Notes: generated from the sequence alone by a model not told the origin. Numbered from the stretch's first letter, positions 1-7,906 are shown. The stretch: 13,736 nt of DNA from an uncultured Oscillospiraceae bacterium (GCA_958423465.1 CATZRD010000050.1:1-13736); one strand, 5' to 3'. A program made the numbers and translations.

Positions 1-120
1 CCGCCCGTGGGTGCGGGAACCCACAAAAGCAATTGGAAGGGCAATTCAAATCCCCCCTCCGCCCCGACGGGGCGGAAGAACCACCCCCCGGCAGGGGCGA
101 AAAGAAAAAAGGAGACGACA
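1..120. other. Intergenic leader upstream of purD with three small inverted repeats
   Basis: I see no gene in this stretch. It holds three short inverted repeats: GTGGGT/ACCCAC at 7-24, AATTG/CAATT at 31-46, and CCGCCCC/GGGGCGG with a 3-nt loop at 59-75. It ends in the purD ribosome binding site. The purine operon probably starts upstream of the window, so this would be a spacer between an earlier pur gene and purD. The hairpins could stabilise or attenuate the transcript, but no oligo-U tract follows any of them. I do not recognise a purine riboswitch. Confidence 0.4.
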
Positions 121-1392
121 ATGAATATTCTGCTGATCGGCGGCGGCGGGCGGGAGCACGCCATCCTTCAGAAGCTGCGGGAGGACCCCCGGACGGAGAC
201 CGTCTACGTCCTCCCCGGCAACGGCGGCATGGCCCGGGACGCCCAGTGCGTCCCCATCGGGGCCAAGGATATCCCCGCCATCGTGGATTTCGCCCGGACC
301 CACCCGGTGGACTTTGCCGTGGTGGCGCCTGACGACCCCCTGGTGCTGGGGGCGGTGGACGAGCTGGAGAAGCTGGGCATCCCCTGCTTCGGCCCCAGGA
401 AGAACGCCGCCGTCATCGAGGGCAGCAAGGTGTTCGCCAAGAACCTGATGAAGAAGTACAGCATCCCCACTGCCGCCTACGAGGTCTTTACGGACCTGGA
501 CGCTGCCCTGGCCTATGTGGAGACCTGTCCCATTCCCACGGTGGTGAAGGCCGACGGCCTGGCCCTGGGGAAGGGGGTCCTGATCTGTGAGACCCGGGAG
601 GCCGCCCGGGAAGCCCTCCGCTCCATGATGGCGGATCGGGTGTTCGGCGACAGCGGCGCCAGCGTGGTCATCGAGGAATTTTTGACCGGGCCGGAGGTAT
701 CCGTCCTCTCCTTCACCGACGGGGAGACGGTGGTCCCTATGGCGTCCTCCATGGACCACAAGCGGGCCCTGGACGGGGACAGGGGCCTCAACACCGGCGG
801 CATGGGCACTGTGGCCCCCAACCCCTACTACACCCCCGCTGTGGCGGAGCGGTGCATGAAGGAGATCTTCCTGCCCACCATCCGGGCCATGAAGGCCGAG
901 GACCGGCCCTTTAAGGGCTGCCTGTACTTCGGCCTCATGCTCACGCCGGCCGGCCCTAAGGTCATCGAGTACAACTGCCGGTTCGGCGATCCGGAGACCC
1001 AGGTGGTGCTGCCTCTGCTGGAGAGCAGCCTGCTGGAGATCATGCTGGCGGTGGCCGGGGGCACTCTGGCGGAGACCGAGGTCAAATTCAGCCAAAAGTC
1101 CGCCTGCTGCGTGATTCTGGCCTCCCGGGGATACCCCACTCACTATGAGAAGGGTTTTCCCATCACCCTGCCGGAGACCGGGGCGGGGGAGAGGATCTAC
1201 GTTGCCGGGGCCGTGGAGAAGGATGGCCGGCTCCTCACCAGCGGCGGCCGGGTCCTGGGGGCCGCGGCGGTGGCGGAGGACCTGCCGGGGGCGGTGAAGG
1301 CCGCCTACGCCCTGGCGGACCGAATCCATTTTGAGAACGCCTTCTGCCGCCGGGACATCGGCCGGCGGGCGCTGGCGGCTTTGGAGGGATGA
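121..1392 (+). CDS. purD: Phosphoribosylamine--glycine ligase (GAR synthetase)
   Basis: PurD joins 5-phosphoribosylamine to glycine using ATP, giving GAR, the second step of de novo purine synthesis in the cytoplasm. The 423-residue product has the normal length of the family. The N-terminal dinucleotide-like loop (IGGGGREHA) is at residues 6-14. An ATP-grasp domain follows, with the family signature NTGGMG at 224-229 and the metal/ATP-binding stretch EYNCRFGDPETQ at 283-294. The C-terminal GARS domain closes the protein. The frame is open back to position 7, but the ATG at 121 is chosen because GGAG lies at 111-114 and family homology begins there. The purL start follows 3 nt after the stop, so the two are almost certainly co-transcribed. 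A small oddity is Cys286 in the EYNCRFGDPE stretch, where many homologues have other small residues. Confidence 0.97.
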   Translation: MNILLIGGGGREHAILQKLREDPRTETVYVLPGNGGMARDAQCVPIGAKDIPAIVDFARTHPVDFAVVAPDDPLVLGAVDELEKLGIPCFGPRKNAAVIEGSKVFAKNLMKKYSIPTAAYEVFTDLDAALAYVETCPIPTVVKADGLALGKGVLICETREAAREALRSMMADRVFGDSGASVVIEEFLTGPEVSVLSFTDGETVVPMASSMDHKRALDGDRGLNTGGMGTVAPNPYYTPAVAERCMKEIFLPTIRAMKAEDRPFKGCLYFGLMLTPAGPKVIEYNCRFGDPETQVVLPLLESSLLEIMLAVAGGTLAETEVKFSQKSACCVILASRGYPTHYEKGFPITLPETGAGERIYVAGAVEKDGRLLTSGGRVLGAAAVAEDLPGAVKAAYALADRIHFENAFCRRDIGRRALAALEG

Positions 1393-1395
1393 TCT

Positions 1396-4300
1396 ATGGT
1401 ATATCGCATCTATGTGGAGAAGCGCCCGGGCCTCAGTCCCGAGGCGGGGAACCTGCTGGGGGACCTGCGGGGCTTTCTGGGCATCGAGAGCCTGGAGGGC
1501 GTCCGGGTTCTGAACCGCTATGATGTGGAGGGCATTGACCCCGCCGTCTATGAAAAGGCCAGGACCACCGTGTTCTCCGAGCCTCAGGTGGACATGACCT
1601 GGGACGAGGTGTTCCCGGAGCCCCGGGATATGCACAGCCTGCTGGCGGTGGAGGCCCTGCCGGGCCAGTTCGACCAGCGCGCCGACTCCTGCGCCCAGTG
1701 TATCCAGCTCATGGCCGGAGTGGAGCGCCCTCTGGTGAACCACGCCAAGGTCTACCTGCTCCAGGGCCGCCTCTCCCAGGCGGAGCTGGACAAGATCAGG
1801 GGCTACCTCATCAACCCGGTGGAGAGCCGGGAGGCGTCTCTGGAAAAGCCGGAGACCCTGGCGAGGGAGCACCCGGTCCCCCCCATGGTGGAGACCCTGA
1901 CGGGCTTTACCGCCCTGGATGACGGGGGGCTGACGGCTCTGCTTGAGAAGCTGGGGCTGGCCATGGATCTGGACGATCTGCGGTTCCTTCAGACCTATTT
2001 CCGGGACACGGAACGCCGGGACCCCACCATCACCGAGGTCCGGGTGGTGGACACCTACTGGTCCGATCACTGCCGCCACACCACCTTTTCCACCCATCTG
2101 GACGACATCAGTATTGAGGACCCCGCCGTCAAGACCGCCTACCAGCGCTACCTTGACGCCAGAACAGAGGTCTACGGCGCGGAAAAAGCCGCCGCGCGGC
2201 CCCAGACCCTTATGGATATCGCCACCATCGGCGCGAAGGTGCTGAAAAAGCGGGGAGCGCTGCCCGAGCTGGACGAGAGCGAGGAGATCAACGCCTGCTC
2301 CATCCACGTCCCCGCCGTGGTGGATGGGAAGGAGCAGGACTGGCTCCTGATGTTCAAGAACGAGACCCACAACCACCCCACGGAGATCGAACCCTTCGGC
2401 GGCGCGGCCACCTGCATCGGCGGGTGCATCCGGGACCCCCTGTCCGGGCGGGCCTACGTCCATCAGGCCATGCGGGTCACCGGCTGCGGCGACCCGAGAG
2501 CCAACTTCGGGGACACCCTCCCCGGCAAGCTGCCCCAGCGGAAGCTGGCCACCACGGCGGCGGCGGGTTACTCCTCCTACGGCAACCAGATCGGCCTTGC
2601 CACCGGCCATGTGGCGGAGCTGTACCACCCCGGCTATGTGGCCAAGCATCTGGAGTGCGGCGCGGTGGTGGCGGCGGTCCCGGCGAAAAGCGTCCGGCGG
2701 GAGCGCCCTGCTCCCGGGGACGTGGTGATCCTGCTGGGAGGCCGGACCGGACGGGACGGCATCGGCGGGGCCACCGGGTCCTCCAAGAGCCACAATTTGA
2801 AATCCCTCCAGACTATGGCCAGCGAGGTCCAGAAGGGCAACGCCCCCGAGGAGCGAAAGCTCCAGCGGCTGTTCCGCAATCCCAACGTGACGAAGATGAT
2901 CAAGCGGTGCAACGACTTCGGCGCGGGCGGCGTCAGCGTGGCCATCGGCGAGCTGGCCGACGGGCTGGAGATCGATCTGGACGCGGTGCGGAAGAAGTAC
3001 GACGGCCTGGACGGCACCGAGCTTGCCATCTCCGAGAGCCAGGAGCGCATGGCTGTCGTCGTGGCAGCGGAGGACGAGCAGCAGTTCATCTTTTTGGCGG
3101 AGACCGAAAATCTGGAGGCCTACCGGGCCGCCGTGGTGACGGAGAGCCCCCGGATGGTGATGAAATGGCGGGGGGAGACCGTGGCGGACCTGAGCCGGGC
3201 GTTTCTGGACACCAACGGCGCGGTGAAGCACGCGGCTGTCTCCGTGCCGGAATTCGTGGGCGGCGCGGTGAAGCGGCCCGCCAGCCTCCGGGAACTGGCC
3301 TCCGGGCTGCGGTACGCCTCCCGGAGAGGGCTGGTGGAGCGCTTCGACGGTTCCATCGGCGCGGGCAGCGTGACCATGCCCTTCGGCGGCAAGACCCAGC
3401 GGACTCCCGCCCAGTCCATGGCGGCCCTGCTGCCGGTGGAGCCCATGCAGGAAACCGCTCAGGCCAGCGTCATGGCCTACGGCTGCGACCCGGAGGCGTT
3501 GTCCGCCGATCCCTTCCGGGGCGCTTATGACGCGGTGGCCGCTTCCATCGCCAAGCTGGTGGCCGCCGGGGCGGACTATAAGAAAGCCTATCTGACGTTA
3601 CAGGAGTTTTTTGAGAAGCTGCGCAGCGACCCTCAGCGCTGGGGCAAGCCCTTTGCCGCCCTCCTGGGAGCGCTGGAGGCCCAGTTGGACTTCGGCTGCG
3701 CTGCCATCGGCGGCAAGGACTCCATGTCCGGCTCCTTTATGGACCTGGACGTGCCGCCCACGGTGATCTCCTTCGCCATCGCCCCCATCCAGGCGGATGA
3801 GGTCATTACCCCGGAGTTCAAGGAGGCGGGACACCCGGTGTATATGTTCGCCCCTGGCGGCGATAGCCCGGAGGACCAGAAAGCCGCCTGGGACGCGTTC
3901 CATGGGCTTTGCCGGGAGGGCAGGGTGAAAGCCGCCTGGGCCGCGGCTGACGGCCTGGCCGACGCCGTGATGAAGATGTCCTTCGGCAACCGGATCGGCT
4001 TCCAGAGCGATGATGATAGGGTCAACTGGTTCGGGATCGGCAATGCCGTGATCGTGGCGGAGCTGACGGAGGAAACGGACTGCAAATACGGACGGAAGAT
4101 CGGCGTCACCACGGAGGAACCGGTGGCCGCGATTCCCAATGACGCCGTTTCCATCGACGAGCTGCTGCAGCTGAACGAGTCCGTGCTGGAGGGGGTCTAT
4201 CCCACCGCCGCCCCGGCGGAGAGCGAGCTGGAGACCTTCACCTATACCGGCGGTCCTGGGGCCGCCCCGGCGGTGAGGTGCGCCAGACCCCGGGTGGTCA

Positions 4301-5082
4301 TCCCTGTGTTCCCCGGCACCAACTGCGAGTACGACAGCGTCCGGGCCTGCCTGAAGGCGGGAATGACCGCGGAGACAGTGGTCATCCGCAACCTGACCCC
4401 CGACGCCTTGGCCCAGTCCGCTCTGGAGCTGGAGCACGCCATCCGGAAGGCGCAGATCGTCTTTCTCCCCGGCGGGTTCTCCGGCGGCGACGAGCCAGAC
4501 GGCTCCGCCAAGTTCATCGTCTCCTTCCTGCGGAACCCCCGGCTCACCGACGCGGTCCACGACCTGCTGAAAAACCGGGACGGCCTGATGCTGGGCGTCT
4601 GCAACGGGTTTCAGGCCCTTATCAAGCTTGGTCTGGTCCCCTTCGGCGAGATCCGGGATACGGATGAGACCTGCCCTACGCTGACCTACAACACCATCGG
4701 GCGGCACCAGTCGTCCATCGTCCGCACCCGGGTGTGCTCCAACCTGTCCCCCTGGCTGATGGAGACCAGACCCGGCCAGGTCTACCGTGTTCCCATCTCC
4801 CACGGCGAGGGCCGCTTCATCGCCCCGGAGGGCCTGATCCGCTCTCTGGCGGCAAACGGCCAGATCGCCACCCAGTATGTGGACCTGGCGGGCAGCCCCT
4901 CCATGGATACTGCCTTCAATCCCAACGGCTCCCTGTACGCCATCGAGGGCGTCACCTCCCCCGACGGACGGGTGCTGGGCAAGATGGGACACAGCGAGCG
5001 GGTGGGGAAGGACCTGTACCGCAACGTCCCCGGCGACTACGACATGGGCCTTTTCCGCGGCGCGGCGAAGTATTTCAAATAA
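1396..5082 (+). CDS. purL: Phosphoribosylformylglycinamidine synthase, single-chain
   Basis: PurL converts FGAR, glutamine and ATP to FGAM, step 4 of purine synthesis. The 1228-residue product is the single-chain form that fuses the PurS-, PurL- and PurQ-like parts, as in many Clostridia, rather than the three-subunit Bacillus form. An N-terminal PurS-like region and linker come first. The FGAM synthase core starts with WSDHCRHTTF at residues 222-231 and carries two AIR-synthase-type repeats. The C-terminal class I glutamine amidotransferase starts with FPGTNCEYDS near residue 972. Its nucleophile is Cys1069 (GVCNGFQA), and the catalytic pair His1136/Glu1138 lies in ISHGEGRF. The ATG at 1396 has GGAGGG at 1383-1388. 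Ammonia is expected to be channelled between the two active sites. The gene appears intact, and transcription ends at the palindrome at 5101-5136. Confidence 0.97.
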   Translation: MVYRIYVEKRPGLSPEAGNLLGDLRGFLGIESLEGVRVLNRYDVEGIDPAVYEKARTTVFSEPQVDMTWDEVFPEPRDMHSLLAVEALPGQFDQRADSCAQCIQLMAGVERPLVNHAKVYLLQGRLSQAELDKIRGYLINPVESREASLEKPETLAREHPVPPMVETLTGFTALDDGGLTALLEKLGLAMDLDDLRFLQTYFRDTERRDPTITEVRVVDTYWSDHCRHTTFSTHLDDISIEDPAVKTAYQRYLDARTEVYGAEKAAARPQTLMDIATIGAKVLKKRGALPELDESEEINACSIHVPAVVDGKEQDWLLMFKNETHNHPTEIEPFGGAATCIGGCIRDPLSGRAYVHQAMRVTGCGDPRANFGDTLPGKLPQRKLATTAAAGYSSYGNQIGLATGHVAELYHPGYVAKHLECGAVVAAVPAKSVRRERPAPGDVVILLGGRTGRDGIGGATGSSKSHNLKSLQTMASEVQKGNAPEERKLQRLFRNPNVTKMIKRCNDFGAGGVSVAIGELADGLEIDLDAVRKKYDGLDGTELAISESQERMAVVVAAEDEQQFIFLAETENLEAYRAAVVTESPRMVMKWRGETVADLSRAFLDTNGAVKHAAVSVPEFVGGAVKRPASLRELASGLRYASRRGLVERFDGSIGAGSVTMPFGGKTQRTPAQSMAALLPVEPMQETAQASVMAYGCDPEALSADPFRGAYDAVAASIAKLVAAGADYKKAYLTLQEFFEKLRSDPQRWGKPFAALLGALEAQLDFGCAAIGGKDSMSGSFMDLDVPPTVISFAIAPIQADEVITPEFKEAGHPVYMFAPGGDSPEDQKAAWDAFHGLCREGRVKAAWAAADGLADAVMKMSFGNRIGFQSDDDRVNWFGIGNAVIVAELTEETDCKYGRKIGVTTEEPVAAIPNDAVSIDELLQLNESVLEGVYPTAAPAESELETFTYTGGPGAAPAVRCARPRVVIPVFPGTNCEYDSVRACLKAGMTAETVVIRNLTPDALAQSALELEHAIRKAQIVFLPGGFSGGDEPDGSAKFIVSFLRNPRLTDAVHDLLKNRDGLMLGVCNGFQALIKLGLVPFGEIRDTDETCPTLTYNTIGRHQSSIVRTRVCSNLSPWLMETRPGQVYRVPISHGEGRFIAPEGLIRSLAANGQIATQYVDLAGSPSMDTAFNPNGSLYAIEGVTSPDGRVLGKMGHSERVGKDLYRNVPGDYDMGLFRGAAKYFK

Positions 5083-5100
5083 CGGACAGAGCAGAATCAA

Positions 5101-5136
5101 ACAGGAGGCTCTTCCCCATGGGGAAGAGCCTCCTGT
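5101..5136. terminator. Perfect 36-nt palindrome, bidirectional terminator of purL and ade
   Basis: The 18-bp arms (5101-5118 and 5119-5136) are exactly complementary with no spacer, and CCATGG lies at the centre. The element sits between the convergent stops of purL (5082) and ade (5148). Each strand is followed by only a weak T-rich stretch (TGCCTGTTCGTTT on the + strand, TTTGATTCT on the - strand). It most likely acts as an intrinsic terminator in both directions and may block antisense read-through. Confidence 0.85.
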
Positions 5137-5147
5137 GCCTGTTCGTT

Positions 5148-6881
5148 TCAGATGTACTGCTGCTTCAGCACGTCGATGACGCCCCGGGTGGTGAGCCGCA
5201 GGGTGGGGATCACCGGCAGGGACATGAAGCTGAGGGTCATGAAGGGGTCCACCCCCGGGTTCACCCCCAGGCGGAAGGCCGCCGCCTTGGCGTCCTCCAG
5301 AGCCTGGTTCACGTTCTCCAGGGTGTCATCGCTCATGATTCCGGCGATGGCCAGAGGCAGCTCCGCAAGGACCTGGCCGCCCTCCACCACGGCGATGCCG
5401 CCCCGGTTGTCCACGATGCGGTTCACCGCCGCGGCCATGTCCTCCTCATTGGCTCCCACCACAATGATGTTGTGGCTGTCGTGGGACACGCTGGTGGCGA
5501 TGGCGCCGGACTTCAGGCCGTAGCCCTGGAGGTAGCCGATGCCGATGTGGTGGGTGTTCTTGTGCCGCTCGATGACGGCGATCTTGAGGATATCCCACTC
5601 CACGTCGATGTGGTCGGAGTACCCCTGGTCCTCGGTGACGATCTCCCCGGGGACCATGCCGATAATGCCCCTTGGCCGCCGCTCGGCAAAATCCTGGGCG
5701 GAGAGAGGGGAGACGTGGAAGGTGTCGTGGGCCCGCTTCACCAGGTATGGGTCGATCTCCGGGGCGGGGAAGTCCGCCACGGCGGCGCCGTCGTACATGA
5801 GGGCGCCCTTCTTATAGACCTGCTGGATGTTGAAGCGCTGGAGATCGTCCACGATGACGAAATCCGCCAGATAGCCGGGGGCGATGGCCCCCCGGTTGTT
5901 CAGCAGGAAGTACTTGGCGGCGTTGTGGGTGGCCGCCTTCACCGCCAGGATGGGGTCCGCCCCCAGGCGGATGGCCTCCCGGATGTTGAAGTCGATGTGG
6001 CCCTTTTCCAGCAGGTCGGAGGGGTGCTTGTCGTCGCAGCAGAACATGCACCGGTCGGCGTAGGCAGGGGTCAGCAGGGGCATCAGGGCCTCCAGATTGT
6101 GGGCGGCGGTGCCCTCCCGGATCATGATGACCTGGCCCCGCTCCAGCTTGGCGATGGCGTCGGCGCTGTCGTAGCACTCGTGGTCGGAGTAGACCCCGGC
6201 GGCGATATAGGCGTTGAGGTCGTTGCCCACCAGGCCGGGGGCGTGGCCGTCGATCTTCTTGTGGTGGGCCTGGGCGGCCACGATCTTCTCGATGACCTGG
6301 CTGTCGCCGCTGATGACGCCGGGGTAGTTCATCATCTCCGCCAGCCCCTGGACCCGGGGGTGGTCGTAGAAGGAGTCGATGGTCCGGTAGTCCAGCACTG
6401 CGCCGCTTTCGTCCATGGGGGTGGCGGGGACGCAGGAGGGCAGCATGAACCGCACGTCCACCGGCAGGCCCTCGGTGGCCTGGAGCATATACTCGATGCC
6501 GTCGGCGCCCATGACGTTGGCGATCTCGTGGGGGTCGGTGATGACGGTGGTGGTGCCGTGGGGCAGCACCGCCTTGACGAACTCCCGGGGGGAGACCATG
6601 GCGCTCTCCAGATGGATGTGGGCGTCGATGAACCCGGGGAGCACCAGCCTGCCGGACATATCGGCCTCGATCTCGCCGGAATAGCTGCCCATGCCCACGA
6701 TGAGGCCCTCCGCCACGGCGATGTCCCCCTGACAGATCCGGTTGGAGAACACATTCACATAGGAGGCGTTTTTCAGCACCAGGTCCGCCTTCTGGCGGCC
6801 CGCCGCCACCTCCACGATTCTCAGCTTCTTGTTCAGCTTGCGGTTGATTCTGCCGGTGTAGCTCTCGGTGTTGCTTGCCAT
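5148..6881 (-). CDS. ade: Adenine deaminase
   Basis: Ade hydrolyses adenine to hypoxanthine and ammonia, which lets adenine be salvaged into the IMP and guanine pools. The 577-residue product matches the usual length of the Ade branch of the amidohydrolase superfamily. A short β-sandwich segment leads into the metal-binding motif DAHIHLES with His88 and His90. TDPHEIANVMG around 116-125 contributes further active-site residues, and CCDDKHPSD carries Asp283/Asp284 and His286. The Ade C-terminal domain (starting near SPLSAQDFAERRPRGIIG, with GLKSGAIATSVSHDSHNIIVVG) is complete. The frame is open to 7112, but the ATG at 6881 is preferred: GGAAGGG lies just upstream on the - strand and the extension is low-complexity. 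The gene is convergent with purL. No riboswitch was recognised in its leader. Confidence 0.96.
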   Translation of the reverse strand: MASNTESYTGRINRKLNKKLRIVEVAAGRQKADLVLKNASYVNVFSNRICQGDIAVAEGLIVGMGSYSGEIEADMSGRLVLPGFIDAHIHLESAMVSPREFVKAVLPHGTTTVITDPHEIANVMGADGIEYMLQATEGLPVDVRFMLPSCVPATPMDESGAVLDYRTIDSFYDHPRVQGLAEMMNYPGVISGDSQVIEKIVAAQAHHKKIDGHAPGLVGNDLNAYIAAGVYSDHECYDSADAIAKLERGQVIMIREGTAAHNLEALMPLLTPAYADRCMFCCDDKHPSDLLEKGHIDFNIREAIRLGADPILAVKAATHNAAKYFLLNNRGAIAPGYLADFVIVDDLQRFNIQQVYKKGALMYDGAAVADFPAPEIDPYLVKRAHDTFHVSPLSAQDFAERRPRGIIGMVPGEIVTEDQGYSDHIDVEWDILKIAVIERHKNTHHIGIGYLQGYGLKSGAIATSVSHDSHNIIVVGANEEDMAAAVNRIVDNRGGIAVVEGGQVLAELPLAIAGIMSDDTLENVNQALEDAKAAAFRLGVNPGVDPFMTLSFMSLPVIPTLRLTTRGVIDVLKQQYI

Positions 6882-6961
6882 ACGTCCCTTCCTTTCTTGT
6901 CCATTCTGCCCGATGATCTTCCCTTGCCTGTGGATGAGATTGTGGATTTTGTTAATATTGT

Positions 6962-6990
6962 ATGTTATCACATCCGCCGCCGTTTGTCCA
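6962..6990 (-). promoter_or_regulatory. Probable σA-type promoter for ade
   Basis: Read on the - strand, TGGACA (6990-6985) is followed after 17 nt by TAACAT (6967-6962). A TG lies one base before the -10, which makes an extended -10. The -35 matches consensus at 5 of 6 positions and the -10 at 4 of 6. The resulting leader of about 75 nt ends at the ade ribosome binding site. This is the best candidate between 6882 and 7087, but it has no other support. Confidence 0.45.
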
Positions 6991-7000
6991 GCGCTTTTTT

Positions 7001-7022
7001 GCGGGGGATTTGCGGGGGATTT
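7001..7022. repeat. Two exact tandem copies of an 11-nt unit upstream of ade
   Basis: GCGGGGGATTT occurs twice head to tail at 7001-7011 and 7012-7022. It starts about 10 nt upstream of the proposed ade -35. The 11-nt period is about one helical turn, so a protein could bind both copies on one face of the DNA. It may also simply be slippage. Confidence 0.6.
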
Positions 7023-7087
7023 TTCTTGGGGCGGTTCGGGCGGGCAAGCTCGCTGGCCGGCTTTCGAATGAAAAGGGGAAATATGCC

Positions 7088-7115
7088 TTGACAAAGGCTG
7101 GAGAGCAGACATAAT
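7088..7115 (+). promoter_or_regulatory. σA-type promoter for the 223-residue membrane protein gene
   Basis: A perfect -35 TTGACA at 7088-7093 is followed after 16 nt by CATAAT at 7110-7115 (5 of 6). The predicted transcript starts near 7122. Its leader can form a small hairpin, CCGAGTT (7125-7131) with AATTCGG (7145-7151, one G-U pair), directly before the ribosome binding site at 7154-7160. Confidence 0.75.
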
Positions 7116-7139
7116 GAAAGCGTCCCGAGTTAAACATCA

Positions 7140-7153
7140 AGAAAAATTCGGAT
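7140..7153 (+). repeat. Left copy of a 14-nt direct repeat flanking the 223-residue gene
   Basis: AGAAAAATTCGGAT at 7140-7153 matches AGAAAAATTCTGAT at 7828-7841 at 13 of 14 positions. The left copy lies between the promoter and the ribosome binding site. The right copy is the left arm of the terminator and contains the stop codon. The pair brackets a gene of atypical composition, so it could be a duplicated target, an att-like site or coincidence. Confidence 0.5.
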
Positions 7154-7168
7154 AGGAGAGAAATAGAA

Positions 7169-7840
7169 ATGAATAGTATTACTTCAGACATTCTTGCAGG
7201 TTTAGCCTTGATCGTCAGCGTGATTTCCATATTGGCCGTATTTTGGGCAGAGATCAGGCGGATGTATGTGGACGTGGTGGTCCGCGCGCGGCTGGAATCG
7301 GTAGACGAGAGGCGGCAGGTGCTCAGGGACCTGTGCTACTATACCGATCCCAAAATGATCGACATGCTGCTACGGAAAGGGAAAAGCGATGAGAAGGAGA
7401 AGTATATCCGGACGCTTTTAAGGCTCCAAAGCGATCTGGAGCACCGGCTTCTAAACTATCTGCATCCGGATCAGGAGGTTATGGAAGGGATCGAACGGCT
7501 GGTGGCGAAGTCCATCGAGTACATAGGAGGCGAAGATAAGCCCGACGATTATGAGAAAGATCGCGGCGAATATCTGGAGCGATTGAAAATATATAATTTC
7601 GCGTCCTGGCAGTACGCGCAGAACCACTCCACTGGCAAGAAGGGAAGCAGCGTCCATGATTTCGATAAAGCGTTTCAGGAGACGCTGAATTCGCTGGAAC
7701 AGGATACCTATGTTGTCAACGATATAATGGGGAGACTGAAGGAGGTAACCGTGCTGACGGACACTGAAGCCGATTCGGCGGCGGATGAGGAGAAGTTGTC
7801 CTCCGACGGACAGGCCCCAAGTGAGCGAGAAAAATTCTGA
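7169..7840 (+). CDS. Unrecognised protein with one N-terminal membrane anchor
   Basis: I do not recognise this 223-residue protein. Residues about 7-27 form one hydrophobic helix (LAGLALIVSVISILAVFW). It is followed by basic residues, which suggests the rest faces the cytoplasm. The remainder is charged and predicted mostly helical, with CYYTDPKMIDMLLRKG near 53-68 and a Glu/Asp/Ser-rich tail. No catalytic motif is visible. The ATG at 7169 has AGGAGAG at 7154-7160. The gene stands alone, with its own near-consensus promoter and a terminator whose stem includes the TGA stop. Its coding sequence is visibly less GC-rich than its neighbours (7501-7560 is exactly half G+C, against roughly two-thirds in adjacent genes). 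That fits recent acquisition. It might be a membrane sensor or effector, but that is speculation. Confidence 0.85.
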   Translation: MNSITSDILAGLALIVSVISILAVFWAEIRRMYVDVVVRARLESVDERRQVLRDLCYYTDPKMIDMLLRKGKSDEKEKYIRTLLRLQSDLEHRLLNYLHPDQEVMEGIERLVAKSIEYIGGEDKPDDYEKDRGEYLERLKIYNFASWQYAQNHSTGKKGSSVHDFDKAFQETLNSLEQDTYVVNDIMGRLKEVTVLTDTEADSAADEEKLSSDGQAPSEREKF

Positions 7841-7863
7841 TCCCCGGGGATCAGAATTTTTCT
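7828..7863. terminator. Perfect 36-nt palindromic terminator overlapping a stop codon
   Basis: The arms at 7828-7845 and 7846-7863 are perfectly complementary (18 bp), with CCCCGGGG at the centre. The outer part is AGAAAAATTC/GAATTTTTCT, so the + transcript ends in a U-rich tract typical of intrinsic termination. The same holds in the other direction. The TGA of the upstream gene (7838-7840) lies inside the left arm. Seven nt later the -35 of the next operon begins, so this element insulates two strong promoters of the same direction. Confidence 0.9.
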
Positions 7864-7870
7864 TAGGGTC

Positions 7871-7899
7871 TTGACAGCGAACCGTATTAGCCGTATAAT
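7871..7899 (+). promoter_or_regulatory. Perfect-consensus σA promoter of the GntR/ABC operon
   Basis: TTGACA at 7871-7876, a 17-nt spacer and TATAAT at 7894-7899 match the housekeeping promoter consensus exactly. Transcription should start near 7906. A promoter this strong in front of its own repressor gene suggests tight repression by the operators at 7880-7932, with strong induction when the repressor is released. Confidence 0.9.
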
Positions 7900-7905
7900 A
7901 CAGTC
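7880..7905. promoter_or_regulatory. Operator 1, imperfect dyad overlapping the -10
   Basis: AACCGTAT-N10-ATACAGTC forms an inverted repeat whose arms match at 6 of 8 positions (core GTAT-N10-ATAC). It contains the whole -10 hexamer. It is repeated 27 bp downstream as operator 2; the two 27-nt units agree at 17 positions. A protein bound here would block RNA polymerase directly. The likely binder is the GntR protein encoded just downstream. Confidence 0.65.
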
Positions 7906-7906
7906 A

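Noticed and set aside
7..120. Upstream extension of purD to position 7
   Set aside because: The extra 38 residues are low-complexity, and the ATG at 121 has a proper ribosome binding site and family homology.
46..3231. A 1061-codon open frame on the - strand opposite purD and purL
   Set aside because: It is a shadow of GC-rich codon bias: it has no homology, is rich in His, Gly and Pro, and lies fully antisense to two certain enzymes.
3598..5100. A 500-codon open frame on the - strand opposite purL
   Set aside because: It is antisense to conserved purL coding sequence and has no recognisable domain.
4734..7091. A 785-codon open frame on the + strand opposite ade
   Set aside because: Low-complexity product (repeated Val, Gly, His and Asp), antisense to a clear adenine deaminase; no ribosome binding site of note.
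6882..7112. Upstream extension of ade to 7112
   Set aside because: The extension covers the promoter region and lacks a ribosome binding site; the ATG at 6881 has a strong one.
6882..7168. Riboswitch or RNA gene in the ade / 223-residue-gene spacer
   Set aside because: No conserved purine-riboswitch core or tRNA-like fold could be seen; only promoters, a small leader hairpin and the 11-nt repeat are supported.
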